A stretch of 64,000 nt of DNA from CAYMFD01 sp964389475 (GCA_964389475.1 CAYMFD010000002.1:58313-122312); one strand, 5' to 3'. Numbered from the stretch's first letter, positions 46,513 to 55,400 are shown. Numbers and translations are program-made. The notes: generated by a model not told the origin, from the sequence alone.

Positions 46513-47568
46513 ATGGAAGTAGATTACATCATAGTGGGTCAGGGTATAGGCGGCACATTGCTAGCCTACCTACTACGTAAGCGTGGTGCAAGCGTCATGG
46601 TGGTCGATAGGCCTCAGCCCGATGCCGCATCACTAGTCGCAGCTGGTACGATTAACCCTATTACAGGCCGTAAGTATGTCAAGAGTTGGATGATTGACGA
46701 CCTCATACCAGCTGCTAAAGAGATATATGGCCAGATCTCCGCAGACTACGGTATAGAGGCCTGTCGACCGGTCAACATACTGCGGGTGCTGACTACCGCT
46801 GAGGAGGAGAATACTTGGCTCAGCAAGTCGGCAGACCCGCAGGTCGGTCACTACATAGTCGAGCCACCCGATGCCAGCCAATGCGAGGGTAGACTCAGCG
46901 ACGCTATGGCCTATGGCGAACTGAAGGGGTGCCTGCAAGTACGTATGGTAGAGATATTGACAGCCGTACGTAATGACGTGCGACAGACGGATAGCTTGCG
47001 GGAGGAGACCTTTGATTATGATCAGTTACACATTACGGATAGTGGCGTCACGTACCAGGGAATAGCTGCCAGTGCTTGCATTTTTGCAGAGGGGCACGCG
47101 GTGAGGTACAATCCGTACTTCTCTACGATCAAGTGGCAACCCGTCAAGGGCGAGGTACTGCGCATCCGTATACCAGGAGCACCCTTTACTAAGGTGGTTA
47201 GGCACAGGATCTTCATCACTCACCTGCAGGATGATCTCTACTGGGTAGGAGCGAGGTATATCCACAACTTCGTAGATGCAGAGCCGACGGCAGACGAACG
47301 GGCTTACCTTGTCGCTGAGCTAGATAAAGTGCTTGACATACCTTACGAGGTAGTCGATCATCAGGCAGGGATCCGCCCAGCCGTCAGTGGCCGCCGACCC
47401 GTCGTAGGTCCACATCCGATGCATCCACGGCTGTATCTGTTCAATGGCCTGGGGACCAAAGGTGCAAGCCTAGCCCCATATTTCGCTAGTCAGCTGGTAG
47501 ATCACCTGCTGGATGATGAGCCACTAGATGAGGCTGTAACTAAGCTCTTGATACGGATGTTGGACTAG
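46513..47568 (+). CDS. FAD-dependent oxidoreductase (DAO family)
   Basis: 351 residues from ATG 46513 (MEVDYIIVGQGIGGTLLAYL). The dinucleotide-binding GxGxxG is VGQGIGG, followed by VVDRPQPDAASLVAAGTINP. A C-terminal GIRPAVSGRRPVVGPHP and YLFNGLGTKGASLAPYFASQ close the FAD site. The overall plan fits D-amino-acid oxidase/glycine oxidase-like flavoproteins, cytoplasmic, with unknown substrate. A TACCTTTG box at 46468-46475 upstream is a likely -7 element. It is divergent from the DUF3667-like pseudogene. Confidence 0.85.
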   Translation: MEVDYIIVGQGIGGTLLAYLLRKRGASVMVVDRPQPDAASLVAAGTINPITGRKYVKSWMIDDLIPAAKEIYGQISADYGIEACRPVNILRVLTTAEEENTWLSKSADPQVGHYIVEPPDASQCEGRLSDAMAYGELKGCLQVRMVEILTAVRNDVRQTDSLREETFDYDQLHITDSGVTYQGIAASACIFAEGHAVRYNPYFSTIKWQPVKGEVLRIRIPGAPFTKVVRHRIFITHLQDDLYWVGARYIHNFVDAEPTADERAYLVAELDKVLDIPYEVVDHQAGIRPAVSGRRPVVGPHPMHPRLYLFNGLGTKGASLAPYFASQLVDHLLDDEPLDEAVTKLLIRMLD

Positions 47569-47745
47569 TAGCCCTATTTTTTAGGGGGTCTGCCTTGTGA
47601 TTTGTGATGCATTTGCTGGTAAAATTGCCATTTTGAGGGGGTGTGTGGCTCGCATGAAGTGTTTTTTCTATTACCTTTGCCCTCGCAAATAGGCCTCCTG
47701 TATGGCGAGAGGCTTCAAAATAGATTACAAAACACATCATATACC

Positions 47746-49935
47746 ATGTCCAATATCAGATTTAAGGCGCTTGCAGATACGCTAGATCGTGAGCCCGTAC
47801 ACGTCGAGCAGTCGACGAATATCAGATCAGAGCTATTCGAGCAGAACGTTTTTAACGATGCCTCGATGAAGCGCTACATGACGTCGGAGGGTTACCATGC
47901 AGTAGCTGATGCCATGAAGTATGGTACTAAGATTGACCGAAAGGTGGCAGACCAGGTTGCCTCTGCTATGAAGAGCTGGGCATTGAGCCTAGGCGCCACA
48001 CACTATACGCATTGGTTCCAGCCATTGACGGGTGCTACTGCTGAGAAGCATGACGCTTTCTTCGAACCACTATTTAGCGGTGGTGCTATGGAGAAGTTTA
48101 ATGGTGGTCTGCTCGTACAGCAAGAGCCAGATGCCTCTTCTTTTCCTAATGGAGGTATCCGTAATACATTCGAGGCACGTGGTTACACAGCTTGGGATCC
48201 TACATCTCCGGCATTTGTGATGGGGACGACACTGTGTATTCCTACGGTATTCGTGGCCTATACGGGTGAGGCACTAGATAACAAGACGCCACTACTGAGA
48301 GCTCTCCAGTCTGTCGATCAGGCAGCCACGGCAGTAGCTAAGTACTTCGATAAGAGTGTAACAAAAGTCATTGCTACCCTAGGATGGGAGCAGGAGTATT
48401 TCTTGATAGATAAGTCGCTAGCGAGCAGTCGTCCGGACCTTAGCATGTGCGGTCGTACGCTATTCGGCCACTACAGTGCTAAGGGGCAGCAGCTAGACGA
48501 TCACTACTTCGGGTCCATACCTGCTAGGGCGATCGCCTACATGCACGACCTAGAGGAGGAGTGTATCAAGCTCGGTATTCCTATCAAGACGAGACACAAC
48601 GAGGTAGCGCCTAACCAGTTTGAGCTGGCGCCACTCTTCGAAGAGGCCAACAAGGCAGTCGATCACAACTCCCTATTGATGGACGTGATGCGCAAGGTGG
48701 CCGATAGACACAATTTTGCCGTCCTCTTTCATGAGAAGCCATTCGCTGGTATCAATGGGTCGGGTAAGCACAATAACTGGTCGCTAGCTACTAATACTGG
48801 CGTCAACCTACTCAGCCCAGGCAAGACGCCGATGAGTAACCTACAGTTCCTTACCTTCTTCGTGACTACGATCAAGGCGGTACATGACTATGCGGACCTT
48901 TTACGGGCAGCCATCGCCTCAGCAAGTAACGATCACCGACTAGGCGCCAATGAGGCACCACCAGCCATCATCTCTGTATTTATCGGGGAGCATCTGACCA
49001 AAGTGCTTGACGATCTAGAGAAGGTGACGGATGGCAAGATATCGCCAGACGAGATGACTAACCTTAAGCTCAACGTAGTCGGTAAGATACCTGACGTACT
49101 GCTAGACAACACCGATCGTAATAGGACCAGCCCATTTGCCTTTACGGGCAATAAGTGGGAATTCAGAGCGGTAGGATCCGACGCTAACTGCGCCAAGCCT
49201 ATGACTGTGCTCAACACGATCGTAGCAGATACCTTGATTGACTTTAAAGCCAAGGTCGATGTACTGATCAAGGAGGAGAAGATGAAGAAGGATGCAGCGA
49301 TATTTAATGTCCTGCGAGAGTACATCAAGGAGAGTAAGAAGATCCGATTTGAGGGAGATGGCTACAGCGACGACTGGGTCAAAGAGGCTAAGAAGAGAGG
49401 TCTCAGCAACCGTAAGACTACGCCAGAGGCACTAGCGGAGCAAGTAAGCAAAAAGACCAAGGACCTGTATGCACGTCATGGTGTCCTTAACGAGATCGAG
49501 ATCGATGCTAGACAAGAGATCGAACTCGAAGAATACAAGATGCGTATCCAGATCGAGGGACGTACGCTAGGCGACCTAGCTCAAAATCACATCATCCCGA
49601 CAGCTATCCGCTACCAAAACCTCCTGATCGAAAACATCAGAGGTCAGAAGGAGATATTCGGTGCCAGTTATAAGAAGCAGGCGAGTACGGTGATAGAGTT
49701 ACTAGAGACGATCTCAGCTCACATTGCCGGCATTCATACCAAGGTAGAGGATATGCGAGTAGCCCGGTCCAAGGCTAATAAGATCACTGACCCCGCTAAG
49801 ATGGCCAAGGCGTATTGTGACAAAGTCAAGCCGATGTTCGACGAGATCAGAGAGCACTGCGATGCCCTAGAGATGATGATCGACGACGAGATGTGGCCAT
49901 TGACTAAGTACAGAGAGCTGCTCTTTACGAGGTAG
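47746..49935 (+). CDS. glnN: Glutamine synthetase, type III
   Basis: 729 residues from ATG 47746 (MSNIRFKALADTLDREPVHV); the longer open frame upstream is not family-like. Length and motifs are those of GSIII: RTLFGHYSAKGQQLDDHYFG, TRHNEVAPNQFELAPLFEEA, FHEKPFAGINGSGKHNNWS and GANEAPPAIISVFIG, with the long C-terminal helical region. It makes glutamine from glutamate, ammonia and ATP and is the usual GS of this phylum. A TACCTTTG at 47672-47679 is a probable -7 box without a clear -33. It is followed by a strong terminator. Confidence 0.97.
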   Translation: MSNIRFKALADTLDREPVHVEQSTNIRSELFEQNVFNDASMKRYMTSEGYHAVADAMKYGTKIDRKVADQVASAMKSWALSLGATHYTHWFQPLTGATAEKHDAFFEPLFSGGAMEKFNGGLLVQQEPDASSFPNGGIRNTFEARGYTAWDPTSPAFVMGTTLCIPTVFVAYTGEALDNKTPLLRALQSVDQAATAVAKYFDKSVTKVIATLGWEQEYFLIDKSLASSRPDLSMCGRTLFGHYSAKGQQLDDHYFGSIPARAIAYMHDLEEECIKLGIPIKTRHNEVAPNQFELAPLFEEANKAVDHNSLLMDVMRKVADRHNFAVLFHEKPFAGINGSGKHNNWSLATNTGVNLLSPGKTPMSNLQFLTFFVTTIKAVHDYADLLRAAIASASNDHRLGANEAPPAIISVFIGEHLTKVLDDLEKVTDGKISPDEMTNLKLNVVGKIPDVLLDNTDRNRTSPFAFTGNKWEFRAVGSDANCAKPMTVLNTIVADTLIDFKAKVDVLIKEEKMKKDAAIFNVLREYIKESKKIRFEGDGYSDDWVKEAKKRGLSNRKTTPEALAEQVSKKTKDLYARHGVLNEIEIDARQEIELEEYKMRIQIEGRTLGDLAQNHIIPTAIRYQNLLIENIRGQKEIFGASYKKQASTVIELLETISAHIAGIHTKVEDMRVARSKANKITDPAKMAKAYCDKVKPMFDEIREHCDALEMMIDDEMWPLTKYRELLFTR

Positions 49936-49960
49936 TCGATTAGCCCATCATAAAATAGAA

Positions 49961-50003
49961 AACCCCCTTGTCGCTACAATGCTGACAAGGGGGTTATTAG
50001 TTT
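49961..50003 (+). terminator. Rho-independent terminator after glutamine synthetase
   Basis: A 12-bp perfect stem, AACCCCCTTGTC (49961-49972) with GACAAGGGGGTT (49984-49995), followed by ATTAGTTTT. Confidence 0.85.
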
Positions 50004-50091
50004 TGGGAAGAGCTTTCTATTAAGCGTGCGATTGATGCCGCCCTAAATACTGATAAGGTCTTTGTACTGGTCGACTTTGCTGTTAAAGCAA

Positions 50092-51336
50092 TTAGAGATG
50101 TGCTTGAAGGGATGCTAGTTTTTTGATGAAGTACTCTTGCTCAGATAGATTAGTAGTGCCTGTGATGGCGATTTGGAGCTCTTGGTTAGCAGCATTTTGG
50201 TTCCCCGTTTTGGCGTAGTACTTAGCCTTCGTGGCGTGCCAGAGGTACCCTCGATTGCCTAATGCCGTAGGCGAGATGTTATCGAGTAGTGATTTGCAGA
50301 TGTCGTGATTGCCGGCCTCGAGGTGTACGATGGCTATGTTAAGTTGTAGTAAGTCAGAGGGTTGTAGCGTGGCTAGCTTTTGATAGTAGTGTAGGATGGT
50401 AGGCCACCGAGTCTCCTGATACGTGGCAGCCTTGCAGTGTTCTGCAGATATGGCTGCTTGATAGTGATAGCTAGTGAGCTCACCACCATCCACTGCTGTA
50501 GACATATAGTGGTGCCCCATACGTATGAGCCGGTCGTCCCACAGACTACGATCTTGATCTGCTAGGCTGATAACACTGCCATCCGTAGCAAATCTGCCAG
50601 CTAGTCTAGCTGTATGAAAACACATAAGCGCCATCAAAGCGTAAGTGGCTGGATCAATCTGCCTGTTCGTATCGATGATCATTTTGCACAAACGCAGTGC
50701 CTCACCACAGAGGTCATCGCGTACTAGTGACGCTGTCTGGGTACTGTGGTAGCCTTCATTGTAGATGTAGTAGATGACTTTCAGGACTATGTCGAGCCTA
50801 GTACTGAGTTCATTGCCAGTTGGTATGATCAGTGCGATGTCCTCGCGGGATATCCGCGTGCGGGCACGTTGCAGTCTTTTCTTGATGGTCTCTCTCTTGG
50901 TCAGTAGAGCTGCAGCGATTTCTTTTTCACTAAATCCAGAGATCGTCTTGAGGGCAAATGCTACTTGGTCCTCCATCGCTAGCGAAGGGTGACATGCTGT
51001 GAATATCATGGCCAGCTGACTATCTGCCACCTCGTCTGGGCTAAAGGCAGCGTCTATGGCAATAGATGTCGGACCAGAGATCTTGTACAATCGATTGTCA
51101 CTGGCTTGTATCTGACGCAGGAGGTCGATCATTCGATTTTTACATGCTCGCACGAGCCATCCTTCCGGGTTATCCGGTAACTGGTCCCTCCATAGTAGGA
51201 CAGCCTTGGCAAAAGTATCTTGCACAGCATCCTCGATAGTGTGCACGTGTTGTAGTCCAAAGGCTCGGGTAAGAATAGAGACCATCTTTCCATATTGATG
51301 TCTGAAAAGATGGTCTACTAGCTGTTCGTGCGGCAT
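50092..51336 (-). CDS. ECF42-type sigma factor with C-terminal TPR-like extension
   Basis: 414 residues, more than twice a plain ECF sigma. Region 2 occupies about 10-75 (FRHQYGKMVSILTRAFG, IEDAVQDTFAKAVLLW, GWLVRACKNRMIDLLR); region 4 about 110-165 (GFSEKEIAAALLTKRETIKK, LQRARTRIS). The remaining ~230 residues form helical TPR-like hairpins (YYQKLATLQPSDLLQLNIAI), a hallmark of ECF42 (SigJ/YCII-linked) factors. In this group the C-terminus is needed for activity and there is no anti-sigma. The gene follows a YCII/DGPF gene by four bases, the conserved ECF42 arrangement. A matching ECF-like promoter lies upstream of the operon, implying autoregulation. Confidence 0.9.
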   Translation of the reverse strand: MPHEQLVDHLFRHQYGKMVSILTRAFGLQHVHTIEDAVQDTFAKAVLLWRDQLPDNPEGWLVRACKNRMIDLLRQIQASDNRLYKISGPTSIAIDAAFSPDEVADSQLAMIFTACHPSLAMEDQVAFALKTISGFSEKEIAAALLTKRETIKKRLQRARTRISREDIALIIPTGNELSTRLDIVLKVIYYIYNEGYHSTQTASLVRDDLCGEALRLCKMIIDTNRQIDPATYALMALMCFHTARLAGRFATDGSVISLADQDRSLWDDRLIRMGHHYMSTAVDGGELTSYHYQAAISAEHCKAATYQETRWPTILHYYQKLATLQPSDLLQLNIAIVHLEAGNHDICKSLLDNISPTALGNRGYLWHATKAKYYAKTGNQNAANQELQIAITGTTNLSEQEYFIKKLASLQAHL

Positions 51337-51340
51337 CTAT

Positions 51341-51694
51341 TTATTGGTCAAATACCATAACCTCTCTGATCTCTACGGAGCTGCCAAGGTCATAGTCTGG
51401 GAAGTGATCCTTGGCTTCCTTGATCACGGTCTCTCTATCAGGAGCAGACATGATGTAGTAGCCGCCGATCAGCTCTTTGCTCTCGACAAAAGGGCCGTCA
51501 CCTATTACTCTGTCGGGACCACTGATACGGGTCACTTGGTCGTGGAGGGCCTCGCCACCCTTAATAGCGACACCTCGCTCTTCCATGCTTTGGCTCCATA
51601 GGTGCCACTTGCCCATTCGTTGTTGCATTTCTTCGGGGGATAAGCCCATTTCGGTGTAGGTTGGTCCTACGAAAATCATCATGTAGTCTTTCAC
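51341..51694 (-). CDS. YCII/DGPF-domain protein
   Basis: 117 residues: MKDYMMIFVGPTYTEMGLSP, then GKWHLWSQSMEERGVAIKGG, GPDRVIGDGPFVESKELIGG and YYIMSAPDRETVIKEAKDHF. This is the YCII fold with the DGPF motif typical of partners of ECF42 sigma factors. Its biochemical role is not established (small dimeric ferredoxin-like fold). It lies four bases before the sigma gene and 43 bases behind the DUF1761 gene in one leftward operon. Confidence 0.93.
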   Translation of the reverse strand: MKDYMMIFVGPTYTEMGLSPEEMQQRMGKWHLWSQSMEERGVAIKGGEALHDQVTRISGPDRVIGDGPFVESKELIGGYYIMSAPDRETVIKEAKDHFPDYDLGSSVEIREVMVFDQ

Positions 51695-51737
51695 GATTCT
51701 AATGTTTTGATGGTTAAAAGATATTGAATTTTCTTAA

Positions 51738-52244
51738 TTACAGGATTGTCACGCCTCCGCAAGCACTGATGAGCCCTCCCATGAGTGAGAGGTTGATGGC
51801 CCAGTAGCCGAGTCGGATAAGGAAGTACTCTATCGGCTTGGACTCAAAGATTACCGTGTACCCGAGCAACGGGACAAAGAAGCAGACTAGGGTGGGTGCG
51901 AGGCCATGCAGTACGCCGTGACCGAAGTGCTGGTGTGTATGTCCATAAGCGTGCATAAACTCAGCCGTTACACCAGTTTTTATAGCCTCCAGATCTCCTC
52001 CAGTCATCCCTATGATATGAGCTTGATGCAGCACTACATTGTATAGTCCGAAAGCAACCAAGAGGTTAAGCACTACGGTGAATGCCATCTTCCAGGGTTT
52101 CACACCTTGGTTAACGACACCGATACTTTGACCACTTGCTCTTGCCCAGCGTTCACCGCCGAAGAGTCTAGGGTGATACCAGATATAGCCTATTAGTAGA
52201 GGTATAAATGCACTCGCAATAAGGATGTAGAGATTAGGTAGCAT
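51738..52244 (-). CDS. DUF1761 membrane protein
   Basis: 168 residues with four predicted TM helices (NLYILIASAFIPLLIGYIWY; WKMAFTVVLNLLVAFGLYNV; GLAPTLVCFFVPLLGYTVIF; LIRLGYWAINLSLMGGLISA). The family motif YHPRLFGGERWAR near the N-terminus is clear, and a His-rich loop HAYGHTHQHFGHGVLHG follows. DUF1761 has no assigned function. It is the first gene of the ECF42 operon, directly behind a 60-bp promoter repeat. Confidence 0.88.
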   Translation of the reverse strand: MLPNLYILIASAFIPLLIGYIWYHPRLFGGERWARASGQSIGVVNQGVKPWKMAFTVVLNLLVAFGLYNVVLHQAHIIGMTGGDLEAIKTGVTAEFMHAYGHTHQHFGHGVLHGLAPTLVCFFVPLLGYTVIFESKPIEYFLIRLGYWAINLSLMGGLISACGGVTIL

Positions 52245-52255
52245 GTTCGTTATGA

Positions 52256-52315
52256 TTGATGATTGAAAAATCGCTTTTCATCAACATGACGAGACTGGAT
52301 AGGTCAAGGGGGACA
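52256..52315 (-). promoter_or_regulatory. ECF-like promoter repeat, copy 1, before the ECF42 operon
   Basis: On the minus strand TGTCCC (52315-52310), an 18-base spacer, and CGTC (52291-52288), about 40-70 bases before the DUF1761 start. This fits the -35 TGTC / -10 CG(A/T)C pattern reported for ECF42 promoters. The same ~60 bases recur at 54267-54326 with few changes. A 15-codon frame MKSDFSIINHNEHAT overlaps the DUF1761 start. Confidence 0.65.
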
Positions 52316-52436
52316 GGTCGGCTGCCAAAATTGTCTGTAGGGTATTTTATGATCCTGACTTGCAGAGGTCATTTTTGTACGTTTTGTCAAGTAGCCCACT
52401 AATTCTTGTCACCTCACATGCTTGCAATGTTGCTTC

Positions 52437-52530
52437 AATGGCCAAAAATGTGCATCAAGCACTATGTTTGGCCATTAAAGATACCTCTATTGGCCAAATG
52501 TGTGCTATTCCGACCACATTTGGCCAGTGA
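52437..52530. repeat. TTGGCCAA repeat array, downstream copy (DUF234 cassette)
   Basis: Four half-sites: TGGCCAAAAA (52439-52448), TTTGGCCA (52467-52474), TTGGCCAAAT (52490-52499), TTTGGCCA (52519-52526). The pair at 52467-52499 forms an inverted repeat. Spacing is the same as in the upstream copy at 53964-54058. It ends seven bases before the ATPase stop codon. Confidence 0.85.
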
Positions 52531-52536
52531 GGCTTC

Positions 52537-53946
52537 CTATAGAGAGGCGAATAGGTCTTCCAAGGTGAGGCTTTGAGAGATGATGTCATTATGTGGACCA
52601 GGCGTTATACCAAAGGTGGTAACGAGTGCCACATTAACACGTTTGTTGGTAGATAGCTCATTTTGTAAAACGGCCACCTTATTCCTTATACTCTTATTGT
52701 CTGCCAGTGTGACGGTGTATTTATTGATCGAAAACTTCATTTCGAAAATTTGCAAGATGTCGTCTCGTCTATCAAGCAGTAGATCGATCTGCGCTTTGTC
52801 ATTGCGCCAGGTTGCAGCAGTACTGTGCATTCCAGATATTCCGAGACCTTTCTTTAGATGATCGAGATGATGAATGCATACTTGCTCAAAAGTATACCCT
52901 AGCCAAGCTCTATGTTTGGGGTGATCGATCAAAGAACTCCAAGTGCCACTTCCTCTGTATGTGCCTTTGGCTATCCATTTGAGGTAGAAGGCACTGTAGT
53001 AGTCTGTCAACCTATAGAGTGTATCTTTAGACTTTTTTACTATAGGAAGGTATGATGCTATAAATCCGTTATCTTCCAACTCTTCAAGAGTGCGACTAAG
53101 GCTACCCCCAGAAGGTAATTGAGTGGCTTTTATGATCTCACTGCGAGTCATTCCCTTTGTCTTGCTCGATAAGGCTTCTACGATTTGCTCATGCTTTTCA
53201 TGATTTCTAAATAGAGCCTTATAGAGATTCTTGTACTCTAACCGCAGTATTGCGCTTTTATCAAAGAAGAGTTGATCTACAATCTGAGGCACACTTTTTC
53301 CCTTGGTGACATAGTTGAGGTAGTAGGGGATACCGCCCAGGATCATGTAGAGTTGTGTGATCTGATATCTAGAGAGTAGGCAACCTTTTTCGTTTAGGTA
53401 GCTTTCGGTCTCCCTCAACGTGAAGGCCTGTAAGTGTATGTACGACGTGATACGGTTATGGAGGCCTTTGGTGTTATTTATTAGTTTGTTTTTGATCCAT
53501 GAAGAAGAAGACCCTGTAGCGATAAGTACCACGTCTTTACGACCAGATGCAAAACTATTCCAGAAGCTCTCTAAAGCTGTAATGAAGTCCGACCTGCCAG
53601 TATCCATCCAGGGCATTTCGTCGAGAAATATCACTTTTCGCTTTAGCTGCGAATTACTAACATGGAGGCGTAGGCGTGCAAAAGCCTCCAGCCAGTTGCT
53701 GGGAGGGCCATCAAAGATCTCTGGTGATTGCTGGTCAAAGGTCTGATGAAAGTGAAGTAGCTGTTGCTTGGTATTTCCATTGGCTAGTCCTGATAACTCA
53801 AAGGTAAAGGTGTAGTCAAAGAACTCACGGACGAGAAAAGTTTTTCCTATTCTTCGTCTACCATTAAGAGCTACAAACTCTGACGAAGAACTTTGATAAA
53901 TGCGCCTAAGTTCCTTGATTTCTCGCTTACGTCCTACTAATCCCAT
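52537..53946 (-). CDS. DUF234-type P-loop ATPase with PD-(D/E)XK-like C-terminus
   Basis: 469 residues. N-terminal ATPase: Walker A GRRRIGKT (29-36), Walker B KVIFLDEMPW (D109/E110), sensor-like LIATGSSSSW (141-150). A winged-helix region lies at about 255-300 (MTRSEIIKATQLPSGGSLSR). The DUF234 C-terminus contains D388 in AQIDLLLDR and E402/K404 in QIFEMKFS, matching the D...ExK pattern of PD-(D/E)XK nucleases. Such archaeal-type ATPases are scattered in Bacteroidota and archaea; a function has not been established. The gene is bracketed by ~90-bp direct repeats of TTGGCCAA half-sites, and its predicted promoter lies inside the upstream copy. Confidence 0.9.
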   Translation of the reverse strand: MGLVGRKREIKELRRIYQSSSSEFVALNGRRRIGKTFLVREFFDYTFTFELSGLANGNTKQQLLHFHQTFDQQSPEIFDGPPSNWLEAFARLRLHVSNSQLKRKVIFLDEMPWMDTGRSDFITALESFWNSFASGRKDVVLIATGSSSSWIKNKLINNTKGLHNRITSYIHLQAFTLRETESYLNEKGCLLSRYQITQLYMILGGIPYYLNYVTKGKSVPQIVDQLFFDKSAILRLEYKNLYKALFRNHEKHEQIVEALSSKTKGMTRSEIIKATQLPSGGSLSRTLEELEDNGFIASYLPIVKKSKDTLYRLTDYYSAFYLKWIAKGTYRGSGTWSSLIDHPKHRAWLGYTFEQVCIHHLDHLKKGLGISGMHSTAATWRNDKAQIDLLLDRRDDILQIFEMKFSINKYTVTLADNKSIRNKVAVLQNELSTNKRVNVALVTTFGITPGPHNDIISQSLTLEDLFASL

Positions 53947-53963
53947 TTACGATGTTTTAGCTC

Positions 53964-54058
53964 TATAGGCCAAAACTACAGTAAAAATAGCACATTTGGC
54001 CAACGAAGATGTCTCTATTGGCCAAATTAGTACTCAAGAGGACACATTTGGCCAGTAA
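53964..54058. repeat. TTGGCCAA repeat array, upstream copy (DUF234 cassette)
   Basis: AGGCCAAAA (53967-53975), TTTGGCCAA (53995-54003), TTGGCCAAAT (54018-54027), TTTGGCCA (54047-54054). The 33-base core 53995-54027 matches 52467-52499 at 28 of 33 positions, and both copies have the same order and orientation, so they are direct repeats of each other. Confidence 0.85.
53971..54003 (-). promoter_or_regulatory. Predicted promoter of the DUF234 ATPase inside the repeat array
   Basis: On the minus strand TTG (54003-54001), 22 bases, then TAGTTTTG (53978-53971). Both boxes overlap TTGGCCAA-type half-sites, so a protein bound there would block or control this promoter. The ATG follows about 25 bases later. 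Confidence 0.5.
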
Positions 54059-54091
54059 AGAGTGCTATGCAGTAGTGGGTACAGCGATCTA

Positions 54092-54292
54092 TCACCCATA
54101 ATACCGTATACCCAGGCTATATGTATTAGCTGATCTGCCATGGATGACACTGTAAAACCGAGTGTATAGCACCTCGGCCTGAATTGCATCGGTGATGAAG
54201 TACATGTATCCCGCTCCGAACTGGCTAAAGTCATCGGGTATGATTTGGGTAGTATGATCGTCGTTGTTGATGATAGCAAAATCGCTTTTCAT
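54092..54292 (-). pseudogene. C-terminal fragment of an outer-membrane beta-barrel gene
   Basis: 66 codons from ATG 54292 (MKSDFAIINNDDHTTQ...), then FGAGYMYFITDAIQAEVLYT, RFYSVIHGRSANTYSLGIRY and YG. The last ~45 residues read like the final two or three strands of a barrel; no signal peptide or earlier strands are present. The first residues equal those coded by promoter-repeat copy 1 (MKSDFSIIN), so the fragment appears to be fused to a copied promoter segment. It could also be a very small gene. Confidence 0.45.
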
Positions 54293-54326
54293 CAATAGGA
54301 CGAGACTGGATAGGTCAAGGGGGACA
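54267..54326 (-). promoter_or_regulatory. ECF-like promoter repeat, copy 2
   Basis: TGTCCC (54326-54321), 18-base spacer, CGTC (54302-54299), identical in layout to copy 1. The core 49 bases differ at only two positions. It reads into the beta-barrel fragment at 54092-54292. Confidence 0.65.
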
Positions 54327-54411
54327 AGTACCGCCTGAGAATTACTCTTTTTTTGAAAGATTGGTGGGGTATGAGCCTTCTAGCCATCTGCTAGTTTTGC
54401 TATTACGTCAT

Positions 54412-55179
54412 CTATATATTTACACTCACCCGCAGTCCCCATGCAATGGCGGGCATATAGCTAGTAAGCTTTACGAATCGAGACTGAGTGCCGTCAATGG
54501 TAGAAACGATAGCGTTCATCTCAGTAGTACGATACTCACGATTGAGCCACGCCATACCTGTTGACCAGATCGAAATGTCTAGCTGATCCATAATTGGGTA
54601 GGTCAGGGCTGCTTGGATTTGGGCATTAAACCTCGAGGCGGGAGTTTCTTCTAGCCTAGCATCCTGAAAATTGATTACGGCATCGTCCCTGCCTTGATAA
54701 TTTCCCGATGGCCAGTTTTCTGGCGATGGCGCATCCTCATCAACCAGTAGAAATGCTGAGAGACCAGCCGTAATCTCGTAGCCCAGCTTACTAGCACCAA
54801 AGCGCTTGGACTTACCTACGGCGTAGGATAGGTAGGCGTATTGTTGAGAGGTGCTGCTTGCTGTGAGTAGAAAATCATTCCTAGGTATCTGTAGGATTAT
54901 TGACAGCTCTGTTAGACCCGCACTCAATCTTTGGATCAGGTGGTTGTCCGTTTTAGCGATACTAACTCCCAGCATATAGGACTGAGCGAGATCTGGAAAG
55001 GGACTCTCTAGAATATTTAGCTCATCGATGACTGGCGATATGCGTTGATAATGGCGTCCTACATCTGCTGATAGCGTCATACGAGAAGAACTAGAAGTTT
55101 TTTCTTCTTGACCATGGACGGTAGTTGCTAGCGAGAGTGTTAACAATGTGATTGCTGAGAGGCGTAGGACGTTTAGCAT
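54412..55179 (-). CDS. Small outer-membrane beta-barrel protein
   Basis: 255 residues with signal peptide MLNVLRLSAITLLTLSLATT (cut near VHGQ). The mature sequence alternates polar and apolar residues in strands (RMTLSADVGRHYQ, SYMLGVSIAK, YAYLSYAVGKS, LGYEITAGLSAFLL, FNAQIQAALTYPI, IAWGLRVSVNI), typical of an OmpW/porin-like barrel. The last residue is not Phe but Ile. The function is unknown. It stands alone on the minus strand next to the barrel fragment at 54092. Confidence 0.75.
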   Translation of the reverse strand: MLNVLRLSAITLLTLSLATTVHGQEEKTSSSSRMTLSADVGRHYQRISPVIDELNILESPFPDLAQSYMLGVSIAKTDNHLIQRLSAGLTELSIILQIPRNDFLLTASSTSQQYAYLSYAVGKSKRFGASKLGYEITAGLSAFLLVDEDAPSPENWPSGNYQGRDDAVINFQDARLEETPASRFNAQIQAALTYPIMDQLDISIWSTGMAWLNREYRTTEMNAIVSTIDGTQSRFVKLTSYMPAIAWGLRVSVNI

Positions 55180-55400
55180 ATCATCGGATTTTACTTGACT
55201 ATACTAACGATGTACTAAAAGCTAAGTATAGCACATCTATATAGATTTTTACCGGTGTGATAACCTAATATCACTTTACTACGAAAATATAATACCTCTA
55301 AAAAGTGCGACTGATCAAAGAATCTGGATATTTGTGTGTTAAAACAAATGCCCTATGATACTAGCTGTAAGTTCAGGCTAGTTAAGTTGCCGAACTCTGA

